Part shown: positions 53,250 through 61,245 of the stretch, in pieces | How positions within the stretch are numbered: the first letter of the stretch is position 1 | Layout of the letters: each line of letters opens with the position of its first letter | DNA from: a virus | Length of the DNA: 64,000 nucleotides | Virus record (IMG/VR): IMGVR_UViG_3300021197_001902 | Location: 1 to 64,000 of that record | Reading direction: 5' to 3' (one strand) | Notes under the pieces: generated by a model | What the model was told of the DNA's origin: nothing | What the model saw: the letters and a program-made list of their open reading frames with translations, nothing else | Databases searched by the model: none | Translations under genes and position numbers: made by a program

Positions 53250-54473
53250 CTAAAAATCACTAAAAACTAAAAACTTAATCTTAGGATTTATTTCATTCAA
53301 TTTCTGTTTAATTTTGTCAGAGATATTCCATGACAAGATTATTGCATACACCTCATCGTATTCAGAAAATACCTCGTCTCCGCGGATAGGAATACTTGTT
53401 AACGGAGTGAGTTTGCCCTGCTTGTACTCTGACGCGTCAGTTACATAATCAATTATCGAATTGTCTAAGTTCAGTAAGGTCAAGAAGGTATTCCCCTTCG
53501 CTGCGGCTCCAACAGCGACCAAGGAGCCGCCTTCGGCCTTAATTTCATAAATCCTCTTCAAGAAATTAAACTTTGACTCTTGCAGTCGATTTGTTAAGTT
53601 CTCGTATGTGCTTAGATTATAGAGGCCAATGCGGTCCTCTTCTTCAATCATGGTATTCACAAGCTCTGATTCTGCGGCGCCGGTCTTCTGAGCGTATACT
53701 CGCAGGGAACCTCCATGATAATCAACCACCTGAACATCTACTATAACCATGCCTGCACGGCGGAGCATCTCTCGGGCGGCCTTAACAGTTAGGTATGTAA
53801 CGTGTTCGTGGTAGACCTGATCGATCTTCTCAGATTCAATGGAACATTTCCAGTAGGGAGCTTCAAATACGAAGGTACCGTCATCAGTCAATAAGGTAGA
53901 GGCTGCTTTGGCAAAGTCAACAGGATCCTCTGAGTGATTAAAAACATTGTTCGCCACTACTAAGTCAGCACTACCATAATCTGTTAAAACAAGCTCGGCA
54001 ATTTGACTATCAAAAACTGCAACCTTAGTTTCTACACCATTTACAGTCTGTGCAATCTGAGAAACATGAGGTGAGGCGTCAACGCCAAGAGTCCTAGCGG
54101 AACGGTCGTCCTTAAACTGTTTGAGAAGGAACCCATCATTAGAACCAACCTCAACCACGAAAGCGTCTTCTGATAAGGATACATTGTCAGACACCTCTAA
54201 ACAAAAGTTGATCCAATGTCTTTTAGAGGTATTGGAGTTAGAAGATGTGTAAGAATATTCGTACAGAGACGCATAACGATCATGAGGCTCCGTTTTAGAT
54301 AATGTCTGTACATTTCCACATGACTCGCAAAGTACGCATGAAAGGTTGTACGTCACCAGCGGGTCGTACTTTTTGTCCATAGGGACAAATGTGTCAGCAT
54401 ATGCGTGGGCCCCTAAATCTAGGATACACTCCATTTTAGTAGATTGGCATACAAGGCAGTGATTTCTTCTCAA
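53250..54473 (-). CDS. Sugar C-methyltransferase (NovU/TylC3-like)
   Basis: This 407-residue protein has three parts typical of NDP-sugar C-methyltransferases: an N-terminal zinc-binding region with CLVC at residues 6-9 and CVLCESC near 46, a SAM-binding core (VVEVGSNDGFLLKQF near 107) and the YHEHVTYLT motif near 220 with likely catalytic His, and a C-terminal domain (VGAAAKGNTFL near 318). Such enzymes methylate 4-keto-6-deoxy sugars at C3 or C5. It is coupled to the cytidylyltransferase gene by a 4-base overlap. The sugar could be the product of Gmd or a related intermediate. Confidence 0.85.
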   Translation of the reverse strand: MRRNHCLVCQSTKMECILDLGAHAYADTFVPMDKKYDPLVTYNLSCVLCESCGNVQTLSKTEPHDRYASLYEYSYTSSNSNTSKRHWINFCLEVSDNVSLSEDAFVVEVGSNDGFLLKQFKDDRSARTLGVDASPHVSQIAQTVNGVETKVAVFDSQIAELVLTDYGSADLVVANNVFNHSEDPVDFAKAASTLLTDDGTFVFEAPYWKCSIESEKIDQVYHEHVTYLTVKAAREMLRRAGMVIVDVQVVDYHGGSLRVYAQKTGAAESELVNTMIEEEDRIGLYNLSTYENLTNRLQESKFNFLKRIYEIKAEGGSLVAVGAAAKGNTFLTLLNLDNSIIDYVTDASEYKQGKLTPLTSIPIRGDEVFSEYDEVYAIILSWNISDKIKQKLNEINPKIKFLVFSDF

Positions 54474-55135
54474 TTTAGATCTCCATAAATCTTGTTGTAT
54501 ATGACCTCAGCAATCATAAAATCAAATTCAGTATCGATATCAACTGATTCTATTTCATCTAGGATTTTGAAGGTAGGGTTTGAAGTAACAACATTGCGGC
54601 ACCCGATCATGTCCTCTTTTGATACAATACAGACTCCGTAAGTTACGGCATAGATATCAGGAAGGTCTTGGCTATTTGGTGAGTTTTCCAGATCGTAGTT
54701 GAGTGGTTCTCCATCATGCCACAAATGATGTTTGACAGGTGACACTGTCACCAAGTTAGTGACCTCTGGATTTTCTTTAAACGTTTTAATACAATCGTGA
54801 TAAGTCTCAAGTGAAATCAGTGGGCAAGTCACTGGACTATACATAAGATATTCACCGTCGATGGCTTGTCCCAGGTTTTCAAAAAACTCCGAATTTGTTG
54901 CCGCAGATGAAGCAAAGTATTCGTCGCGGAGATGCGTCTCCACTCCTAACTCTGCTGCTAGGGCCAGCATGTCATCGCAGTCGGAACTTACGACAATGTT
55001 ATCAACAAGGCTTACTTGCTTCAACTGCTCAATCTTAATCTGCAGAAGTGTTTTGTCAGCAAAAGGCTTAAGGTTCTTGTTCTTTACTCTTACGGATCCC
55101 TTGCGTACAGGGACAACAGCTGTGATACTTCTCAT
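54470..55135 (-). CDS. CMP-sugar synthetase (NeuA/KdsB type)
   Basis: This 221-residue nucleotidyltransferase begins with VPVRKGSVRVKNKNLKPF, the CTP-binding signature of the acylneuraminate cytidylyltransferase family, followed by DNIVVSSDCDDMLALA. It should activate a 3-deoxy sugar acid (sialic acid, legionaminic acid or Kdo-like) as CMP-sugar. A GT29-like sialyltransferase is encoded two genes upstream, which supports a CMP-nonulosonate product. Genes for making the sugar acid itself are not seen, so it may be drawn from the host. Confidence 0.85.
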   Translation of the reverse strand: MRSITAVVPVRKGSVRVKNKNLKPFADKTLLQIKIEQLKQVSLVDNIVVSSDCDDMLALAAELGVETHLRDEYFASSAATNSEFFENLGQAIDGEYLMYSPVTCPLISLETYHDCIKTFKENPEVTNLVTVSPVKHHLWHDGEPLNYDLENSPNSQDLPDIYAVTYGVCIVSKEDMIGCRNVVTSNPTFKILDEIESVDIDTEFDFMIAEVIYNKIYGDLN

Positions 55136-56112
55136 TTCAGGCGCTCCAGAATTTCTGGCCAGTTGTTGGTGAACTCAATAGCCTTATCATCAATATAGTG
55201 CTGAGCACGAGGCTTTTCATGGGTAATTTCAGCTACTAGGTCCCGGACGCCATGGTCCTGTAGCCATTCGTCCACAAGCTCGTAGCCTGTTTTGCCGGCA
55301 ACTAATGGACGGTCAGGACGAACCTTTGCAGAGAAAACGATAATGTTCCAGTCCTCAGCCAATGTGCGGATGGCATCCAATGCGTTCGGGAGGGGGTCAC
55401 CATAACAGGTGCCATCGTGCCAACCCTTATCAAAATTATGAATAACTCCATCGAAGTCAATGGCCAGGTTGTTGAGCTGGGTTTCCATTCCTGGCGGCAC
55501 GTGCTGATCATGGGTCTCAACCTCTGATTCAATTCCAAGCTTCTCGAAGCGGCGTTGTTGAGCTTTGGTAGAGATTGCAGGGCACATAAAGCCGGCACCA
55601 TGAATCAACTCATAGGTCATTGTTAGAGAGATGATTTCCGAAGTGTGGTAGTATTTGGTGTGCTGAATAATCTGGTTGACTTGAGGATGGATACCCTTCT
55701 CTTTTGGTTGTGCGGCCCAGAGGCACGCCGGCATGCCATTCTCAGCAGCCCAATTGAGAGCAGTGGAAAGACAATCGGAGGAGATGCCGTTGGTGGAGCA
55801 AGAAATCCCAATAGCCAAGCACTCACTCTTATCTAAACCGCGTGTACGAATGTCCAGCCAGTTCATAATCCAATCATTAAAACTGGTATCTCCCTGGATT
55901 GATGTGACAATGACTCCCCCTCCTGGGGCGAACACGTTCTTGTCTGTGAGGCGTGAGTGATCAATGGCTGCGTGTTCTGCCACGCCCATGTTGCCACCAT
56001 GGCCAAAGAAGAATACATACTTTGCCTTGTTATACACCTCCTGCAGTTGGGTGTATTGTTCGCTATTAACGATAGCTCGGTACTTTCTTTCAAAATCTTC
56101 AATATCTAACAT
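55132..56112 (-). CDS. SIS-domain isomerase fused to HAD-like phosphatase
   Basis: This 326-residue protein joins two domains. Residues about 1-200 are a SIS sugar-phosphate isomerase domain with the GmhA-like VFFFGHGGNMGVAEHAA near 33-49, and ISCSTNGIS near 105. Residues about 215-326 start LAIDFDGVIHNFDKGW, the HAD motif with nucleophile Asp, and include VFSAKVRPDRP and YIDDKAIEF with further acidic residues. GmhA and GmhB-like activities are consecutive steps of heptose-phosphate synthesis, so the fusion could couple both. The HAD part is short and the substrate is not determined. Confidence 0.75.
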   Translation of the reverse strand: MLDIEDFERKYRAIVNSEQYTQLQEVYNKAKYVFFFGHGGNMGVAEHAAIDHSRLTDKNVFAPGGGVIVTSIQGDTSFNDWIMNWLDIRTRGLDKSECLAIGISCSTNGISSDCLSTALNWAAENGMPACLWAAQPKEKGIHPQVNQIIQHTKYYHTSEIISLTMTYELIHGAGFMCPAISTKAQQRRFEKLGIESEVETHDQHVPPGMETQLNNLAIDFDGVIHNFDKGWHDGTCYGDPLPNALDAIRTLAEDWNIIVFSAKVRPDRPLVAGKTGYELVDEWLQDHGVRDLVAEITHEKPRAQHYIDDKAIEFTNNWPEILERLK

Positions 56113-56162
56113 ATTCCTAAACCTTTGTATTCATTTTACAGCATGAACAAATATTTTACAGA
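56113..56162 (-). other. 50-base gap in the glycan operon with a repeated 9-mer
   Basis: This is the largest gap inside the glycan block. On the minus strand CTGTAAAAT occurs twice (56153-56161 and 56133-56141), 20 bases apart, upstream of the SIS-HAD gene, whose ATG is preceded by AGGAAT. The repeat could be an operator or promoter element, or chance in AT-rich sequence. Confidence 0.3.
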
Positions 56163-56897
56163 CTAATCAACAAATAAGTTTGCCAAATCTTCATACTTTT
56201 CGTCCTGCAGGAAGGTCTCGAAGATAGGATCAACAACTATTCTATCGTCCTTGAGATACATATTGTGTTTAAAGTATTTAAAGGCGCTGTCTGGATCGTG
56301 TCTATCGGGGCCGTCATATTCAAGATTGATAAAATCTTGTTTTCTCTTCTCAGTCCATTGGCAATTATAACCATCATAATACCCTTGCCCACCCTCCAAG
56401 CCTGCACTACGGTAAAAATCAATGCCAACTATATAAAGTTCCTTCAAATCTGACGATAATAAGTCGATTATGGCAGAGAATCCCGTGTTGGGTCTGGAAT
56501 TGGTTGACGTCTTAATCTGCCAGTAGGGATCCTCTGGGAGTGTAACTGTAGTGAAATAGGGCACTGTTCTTAGTGCGTCGACATTGCGTGCCATACGTTC
56601 TTCAAAGAACCACTCATTTTTTGGATAAGATGAGGACAAGTATTTGACTCTGTTCCTAACACATGTTTGTGCCATTATGTGAGGAGGGTCATCGAGAGTG
56701 GCATATACCACATCGGTCCTGCTACCCAGATATTTCTGGTATTCCTTTTCGACTTCTAGCATGTTGTTAAGTCGCACCACGACATCGCATGCCTCTATTT
56801 TTGCACCGTTCTCTTGCATAGTTGCTGTCTTTGATGGACCAACAACTGCAACAGTCTTATTCTCTAGAAATTTCTTATACTGCATTTCTCTAGACAT
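56163..56897 (-). CDS. GT29-like glycosyltransferase (sialyltransferase-like)
   Basis: This 244-residue protein shows the two sialylmotifs of CAZy family GT29. The L motif is VAVVGPSKTATMQENGAKIE through DVVVRLNN near residues 16-45; the S motif is RPNTGFSAIIDLL through ELYIVGIDFY near 135-163, followed by a His-rich segment (DGPDRHDPDSAFKYFKHN) in the place of motif VS. Family members transfer CMP-activated sialic acid. A CMP-sugar synthetase is encoded two genes downstream. Donor and acceptor remain unproven. Confidence 0.75.
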   Translation of the reverse strand: MSREMQYKKFLENKTVAVVGPSKTATMQENGAKIEACDVVVRLNNMLEVEKEYQKYLGSRTDVVYATLDDPPHIMAQTCVRNRVKYLSSSYPKNEWFFEERMARNVDALRTVPYFTTVTLPEDPYWQIKTSTNSRPNTGFSAIIDLLSSDLKELYIVGIDFYRSAGLEGGQGYYDGYNCQWTEKRKQDFINLEYDGPDRHDPDSAFKYFKHNMYLKDDRIVVDPIFETFLQDEKYEDLANLFVD

Positions 56898-57591
56898 CGA
56901 CTTTTCTTATCTCCTCTTCGTCTTTAGCCACAGTAGTAATAATTCTATCATCACTAAATTGATCAATCCACGGGAAGTGCGCATCTGTTGGGTAACAATA
57001 TCTGGGATCTAGGACGAGTGTTGGTGGAAACTGTTTTAGCTGGCGATTCCAGTGGGACTCGTCGTGCCACACCGCCATAACGCTGTTTTTATCATCAGTA
57101 TCTATTCTTTCCTTCATTAGACGGGCCGCTTCCAAGTAAAACTCTGTGCGGCCTCCTTGAACTCCTCCACAGTAATACGGATGATACATCTGTGGCGGGA
57201 CATAAGCAGTCGAGGTTCCGCGGCGTTCAAAGGTACCATCACTTCTTCTGTAGAAGCCAGGGTGTTCGCAGGCCACAATATCAGACACTATCTCTTCGCC
57301 TATAGGTTTTTCTATGTTTAGGTCGACATCTAAGTAAAATAAGAAATCATAATCTTTCAAGACTTCTTCGGCCAACAGAAAATAGTGATATCTATACAAG
57401 GTGTCTCCGGGGAAGCCCTTTCTTTCTATTTGATATTTCTTGACGTTTTCGCCGAACTCCTTATCGCTGTCGGTAAAAAGAAAAATATCTACATCATGGT
57501 CTATCATGAAGTTCTTGTTTAGACTCTTGTGGAGGTTTTCTGCTAGCTCAACGTAGCCCCCGGTCGCGACGTTTAAAACTGCTACTTTCAT
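56890..57591 (-). CDS. GT6-type glycosyltransferase (ABO/alpha-Gal-like)
   Basis: This 233-residue protein (ATG at 57591 overlapping the upstream TGA; the earlier TTG at 57606 is rejected) has the GT6 signature: FLFYLDVDLNI with the metal-binding DVD near residues 85-95, YYCGGVQGGRTEFYLEAARLM near 138-158 and WHDESHWNRQL near 174-184. Animal members are the blood group A/B and alpha-1,3-galactosyl transferases; a GT6 member is known from cyanophage P-SSM2. It transfers Gal or GalNAc from a UDP donor in known members. It probably caps the glycan. Confidence 0.85.
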   Translation of the reverse strand: MKVAVLNVATGGYVELAENLHKSLNKNFMIDHDVDIFLFTDSDKEFGENVKKYQIERKGFPGDTLYRYHYFLLAEEVLKDYDFLFYLDVDLNIEKPIGEEIVSDIVACEHPGFYRRSDGTFERRGTSTAYVPPQMYHPYYCGGVQGGRTEFYLEAARLMKERIDTDDKNSVMAVWHDESHWNRQLKQFPPTLVLDPRYCYPTDAHFPWIDQFSDDRIITTVAKDEEEIRKVDV

Positions 57592-58400
57592 CCCATTATC
57601 TCCCAAGTTGGTGGAATTATCTCGTGATCCTCAAGGTGAGCGTTCTTTTCGCCGTACCACCTTCTCGGAGCGACTACTCTCTTGTTTTCATTCTGATTCA
57701 ACCAGGCGCCCCAAAATGAAAATGTGGAGTTGCCAATAATATTATCATTAAGCAATGACATAAAGTACAAGTCTATGACGTCTGTCTCGCCCTCAATAAA
57801 TTTAACATTCTCAGCTTTGTCACTGAAATTAAGCTTACACCATTCAATATCATCGCTGAAGAATACAAAGGTGGAGGTTGTGTCGAAGGTGGCCATTGCA
57901 TTGATATAGTACTCTGGCTTCTGTGAATAGTGATACTGGCTAAGTCTAGGCGTCAGGAAGTCTCCTCGCCTAACGTGGACAGCCACTGTGTTGTTGAGCG
58001 CTAGAATGTCAGAATACTTAGATTCGATGTGTTCTTTAATCTCCACCGGGATCGAGAAGGTCTCTAGAATCAAGTCTCTCCGGTGTTCAAAGTACGCGTA
58101 TGATTGAAAATATCCATCCAGGCATAAATTGGGCGCATATGGGAGTTTTTGGTGTTTCCAGCTGCGTTCTGAGTACAGATGCTTGGAAAACGATTTATCA
58201 CCTTCAATATTCAAATTTCTAAATATTGTATCCACGTATGGGCCAAACCACTCTCTGTTTTGTAGATCGGGGAAGACGGCCTCGTCGTTATTATCCGCTG
58301 CATGCGCAAGGGTAGCCGCAATTGTAAATATCTGATTACCTAAACCAGCAAGATAATGTCCGTCAATCTTGCTAGGACCTTTAACGTGACATGTTATCAT
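57588..58400 (-). CDS. GT11-type glycosyltransferase (alpha-1,2-fucosyltransferase-like)
   Basis: This 270-residue protein has the GT11 landmarks: GLGNQIFTIA near residues 20-29, VAVHVRRGDFL near 139-149, FVFFSDDIEWCKLNF near 177-191 and NSTFSFWGAWLN near 222-233. These bind GDP-fucose and are strongly diagnostic. Together with Gmd and the GT10-type gene this points to a GDP-fucose or related 6-deoxyhexose route. It is fused at its end to the GT6-type gene by an overlapping TGA/ATG. Confidence 0.9.
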   Translation of the reverse strand: MITCHVKGPSKIDGHYLAGLGNQIFTIAATLAHAADNNDEAVFPDLQNREWFGPYVDTIFRNLNIEGDKSFSKHLYSERSWKHQKLPYAPNLCLDGYFQSYAYFEHRRDLILETFSIPVEIKEHIESKYSDILALNNTVAVHVRRGDFLTPRLSQYHYSQKPEYYINAMATFDTTSTFVFFSDDIEWCKLNFSDKAENVKFIEGETDVIDLYFMSLLNDNIIGNSTFSFWGAWLNQNENKRVVAPRRWYGEKNAHLEDHEIIPPTWEIMG

Positions 58401-59155
58401 TTGTTCTCCAGTTTATTATATTTGGCTTTAGATCTTATCTCAGCCTCCAGCCTCAATTGAAGCTGATGGTTTGTTTTGTGATCGTTTAGTGGATTGGATA
58501 AGTTATAGACATACAACATTTTCTCTATATAACGACTCTTTTCGGCGGCGCACATTTCAAGCATTGGGAACATAAAGGATAAATCCCAGGCCATTCTATA
58601 AAAGTTACCCTCAGTATCTTTCAGGTCTGAAGTTTCTATCTTTGCCCACAAGTGGTATTTAAAGGTTCTGAGGTGTGACGAGTACCATTCACTAACCCTG
58701 TAAGCATTATTCTGCATTACAGATGCTGGAATTTGTCGAGCAAACTTTCCTCTAGTTCCTGCTGGATATTCAATATAGCTACCATACGTTAGCCAACAAT
58801 CTTCGCGATTGTAAAAATCATTCAAATAAGATAGGACTCCAGCCGACGAGAGCCAATCATCGCCGTCAAGAGTAACGATAATATCCTCTGGTTGGGGGTC
58901 TGCTTCAAGAATACCTTCATAGATATTTCTAAGGGCAAACTTCTTTTCTTGGTTTCTAACAAGAATAAACCGGTCATCGCCGGCTATTTCTTTCTCGATG
59001 ATTTGCGCTGTCTGGTCCGTTGAAATATCATCTACCAATACGCATGTAAAGTTACTATAATCCTGTTTTTTTACAGATCTTAAATTAAACTTAATCCAAT
59101 CTTGCACATTATAGAATGGAACAACAACAATAAATCGATTTTGCTCAGAGTTCAC
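58397..59155 (-). CDS. GT2 family glycosyltransferase
   Basis: This 252-residue GT-A fold enzyme begins VVVPFYNVQDWI, has LVDDISTDQT near residue 40-49 and the metal-binding TLDGDDWLS near 95-103. It probably adds a hexose to the growing chain. The start is GTG (GTG AAC TCT), within the end of the upstream gene. Substrate is unknown. Confidence 0.9.
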   Translation of the reverse strand: MNSEQNRFIVVVPFYNVQDWIKFNLRSVKKQDYSNFTCVLVDDISTDQTAQIIEKEIAGDDRFILVRNQEKKFALRNIYEGILEADPQPEDIIVTLDGDDWLSSAGVLSYLNDFYNREDCWLTYGSYIEYPAGTRGKFARQIPASVMQNNAYRVSEWYSSHLRTFKYHLWAKIETSDLKDTEGNFYRMAWDLSFMFPMLEMCAAEKSRYIEKMLYVYNLSNPLNDHKTNHQLQLRLEAEIRSKAKYNKLENK

Positions 59156-59984
59156 CGGTCACCTCCAATATAGTGTCTACTATCTCGTCTCTTTTGTTAG
59201 TCATGTGATCAATTAATTCTTCACCCTTAAGCGAAAACCATGGCTCACTACGGGCCCCAACTAGTTTGTTTAGTACAACACTCATATTCATCATGCGCGC
59301 TTCAACACAAACTCTGGAAAGTGTCTCCGGTGTTTGTGGGAAGAAAACAAATTTCTTGTTCTTACCAAGTTTGTTAAGGAAAGTCAGATACTCCCTATCA
59401 GACACCAACTGATACTTCTCGTTCTTAGCCACACAATAGCGAATTGCGTCTTTAGTGTTTTTATGTGGGATATTAGAGGCCATAACGGCCACGAAATCAT
59501 TTTTTTCTTGGCCGGCAATCGTTCGCATGTGTTCTAGGGACTTCAAGTCCCACATGTTGCCACCTAGGTTTATTAGGTTGTCGAGGCGAGTATTCTTCTG
59601 GACTATGTCAAAATGAAACTTGGACTGACATAGCACTCCTAGGGCGTTCTGGTATAGCTCTAAATTGACAACGTCATCTTCCGGGGCAAGAAAGTCTGCA
59701 TACAGTGCCGGATTTCTTCTTCTCAAATATTTGTGGTCATGCTCGTAGATCACATATTTATGATCTTTCATGCTTTTCAAAGTTTTTGGAGGTAGATTTA
59801 AAAAATTAGACACCACATAACACGTGTCTTGTGTAAGATTAGCCGTGCTAAGTAGATGGCTATGAATCCTCGATGTGGAGTAACCTCTGTTCTCAAGCTG
59901 ATTTTTTACCTCGTAATCGTTAAGCTCGCCGCCTCCGACCAGCTGATCCACGAAAACATCAGCCACAAACGTGTAGTCACTCAT
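59145..59984 (-). CDS. GT-B glycosyltransferase (family 1/4-like)
   Basis: The ATG at 59984 is preceded by GAGGAAT and gives a 279-residue protein; a TTG at 60014 is an alternative. It shows a GT-B pattern, with LVGGGELNDYEVKNQL at the N-terminal domain, VAVMASNIPHKNT near 180, and FFPQTPETLSRVCVEARMMNM near 225 with the donor-binding Glu. It is shorter than typical family 4 enzymes. It overlaps the upstream gene by 8 bases, so translation is coupled. Confidence 0.75.
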   Translation of the reverse strand: MSDYTFVADVFVDQLVGGGELNDYEVKNQLENRGYSTSRIHSHLLSTANLTQDTCYVVSNFLNLPPKTLKSMKDHKYVIYEHDHKYLRRRNPALYADFLAPEDDVVNLELYQNALGVLCQSKFHFDIVQKNTRLDNLINLGGNMWDLKSLEHMRTIAGQEKNDFVAVMASNIPHKNTKDAIRYCVAKNEKYQLVSDREYLTFLNKLGKNKKFVFFPQTPETLSRVCVEARMMNMSVVLNKLVGARSEPWFSLKGEELIDHMTNKRDEIVDTILEVTGEL

Positions 59985-61245
59985 ATTCCTCAATGCCGTC
60001 TTGCAAATCAACAAGCCAGTTATTCATCTCTTCTGCATCGGCATTTGTAAACTCGACAGCTTCGATAAAATCGTTATAGATCTTTTCATCTGTAAAGTTT
60101 GCCAAAACATGATTCATAAGAGTTGTTGCTTCTTTCTTCCAGTGCGTCTCTTTTTCCAGGCACTCATCTAGAGCCCTCTTGAAAGAAGCCTCCTTTGCAA
60201 AGGCCCAACTTGAATCTTTCTGAATGATGCCGTCCCAGACAGCTTCTTGCTGCACTGGCAGTACATCGTAGTCAACCTTCAGAACGCGCGGGACTTGCTT
60301 GCCCTTTTTGTTTGGCTTTGTAATAAAGTCCATTTGGCCAGACCAAGTTGTTGTGATGAGAGGAAGCCCATTATAAACAGCCTCAAACATAGGAAGACCA
60401 TAGCCTTCGCCATGGCCAATGTTAATCAACGCCTTCATTGTGGGATGTTGGTAGAGCCACGTAAGTGCTCCAGGCTCCATCTCACCGTGAATTAGGTATA
60501 TGGAGCACTTCTTGTCCCCAAGCGTGTTTAGAATGGCTTCCATGCGCTTCTGAGTGTATATTCTATCCATAACAGAATCCGAGGCCATGTTGGTCTTGAT
60601 AACGAGCCCGACATCTTCACGATCTCTAAAGTTATCAACGAACCACCTGATTGTATTGTCTAAATTCTTTCGGGGGCCCCACTGGGACACAGCCAGGAAG
60701 TTTTCAGTTGTCTTGAAGTTAATGTCAACTTCAACGGGTTCGGAGGTGCGCACTGGGTAATTGACAGCATCAATCGGGACGGTCACGCCCCAGTTATCTA
60801 TCTTATTGCCGTTACCATCTTGAATGTTGTAAGTTGTCTGTTCAAATACTCGCTTAGAATGATTTGATACAACAACAACTTTATCAACACAGGTATTCGT
60901 CTTTTCAATCCATTGGGGTGATACTTTGGTAGTCTCGATGCCCGCAGTATAACCGATGTTAATTGGACATAACTTCTCAAACTCGTTTGGAACTGTGACT
61001 TGTAGAGATACCTCAAAGGTGCCTCCACTTTGAGTGTGGACGGACGTTTTAAGGAGTGTTTGCTGGATCCATTGCGTTTCTTCAGAAGTATCTGAAATCT
61101 GGCCCGTCCTCCCCCAGGCCGTATTGATCATATAAATATCATACAAATCTGGTCGTGATCGAAGCGCTCTAAGAGCAAATCTAGACTGTTCTCCGTATCC
61201 GGATCGTGATAGGAGAGGCCCTTTAACTAAAATTCTTTTCAACAT
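59977..61245 (-). CDS. GT4 family glycosyltransferase
   Basis: This 422-residue GT-B enzyme has the start LVKGPLLSRSGYGEQSR, VVVSNHSKRVFE near residue 125 and the donor-site INIGHGEGYGLPMFEAVYNGLPLIT near 280-305 (E-x7-E type). It would extend the glycan using a nucleotide sugar. It overlaps the next GT4-type gene by one base. Confidence 0.88.
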   Translation of the reverse strand: MLKRILVKGPLLSRSGYGEQSRFALRALRSRPDLYDIYMINTAWGRTGQISDTSEETQWIQQTLLKTSVHTQSGGTFEVSLQVTVPNEFEKLCPINIGYTAGIETTKVSPQWIEKTNTCVDKVVVVSNHSKRVFEQTTYNIQDGNGNKIDNWGVTVPIDAVNYPVRTSEPVEVDINFKTTENFLAVSQWGPRKNLDNTIRWFVDNFRDREDVGLVIKTNMASDSVMDRIYTQKRMEAILNTLGDKKCSIYLIHGEMEPGALTWLYQHPTMKALINIGHGEGYGLPMFEAVYNGLPLITTTWSGQMDFITKPNKKGKQVPRVLKVDYDVLPVQQEAVWDGIIQKDSSWAFAKEASFKRALDECLEKETHWKKEATTLMNHVLANFTDEKIYNDFIEAVEFTNADAEEMNNWLVDLQDGIEEYE

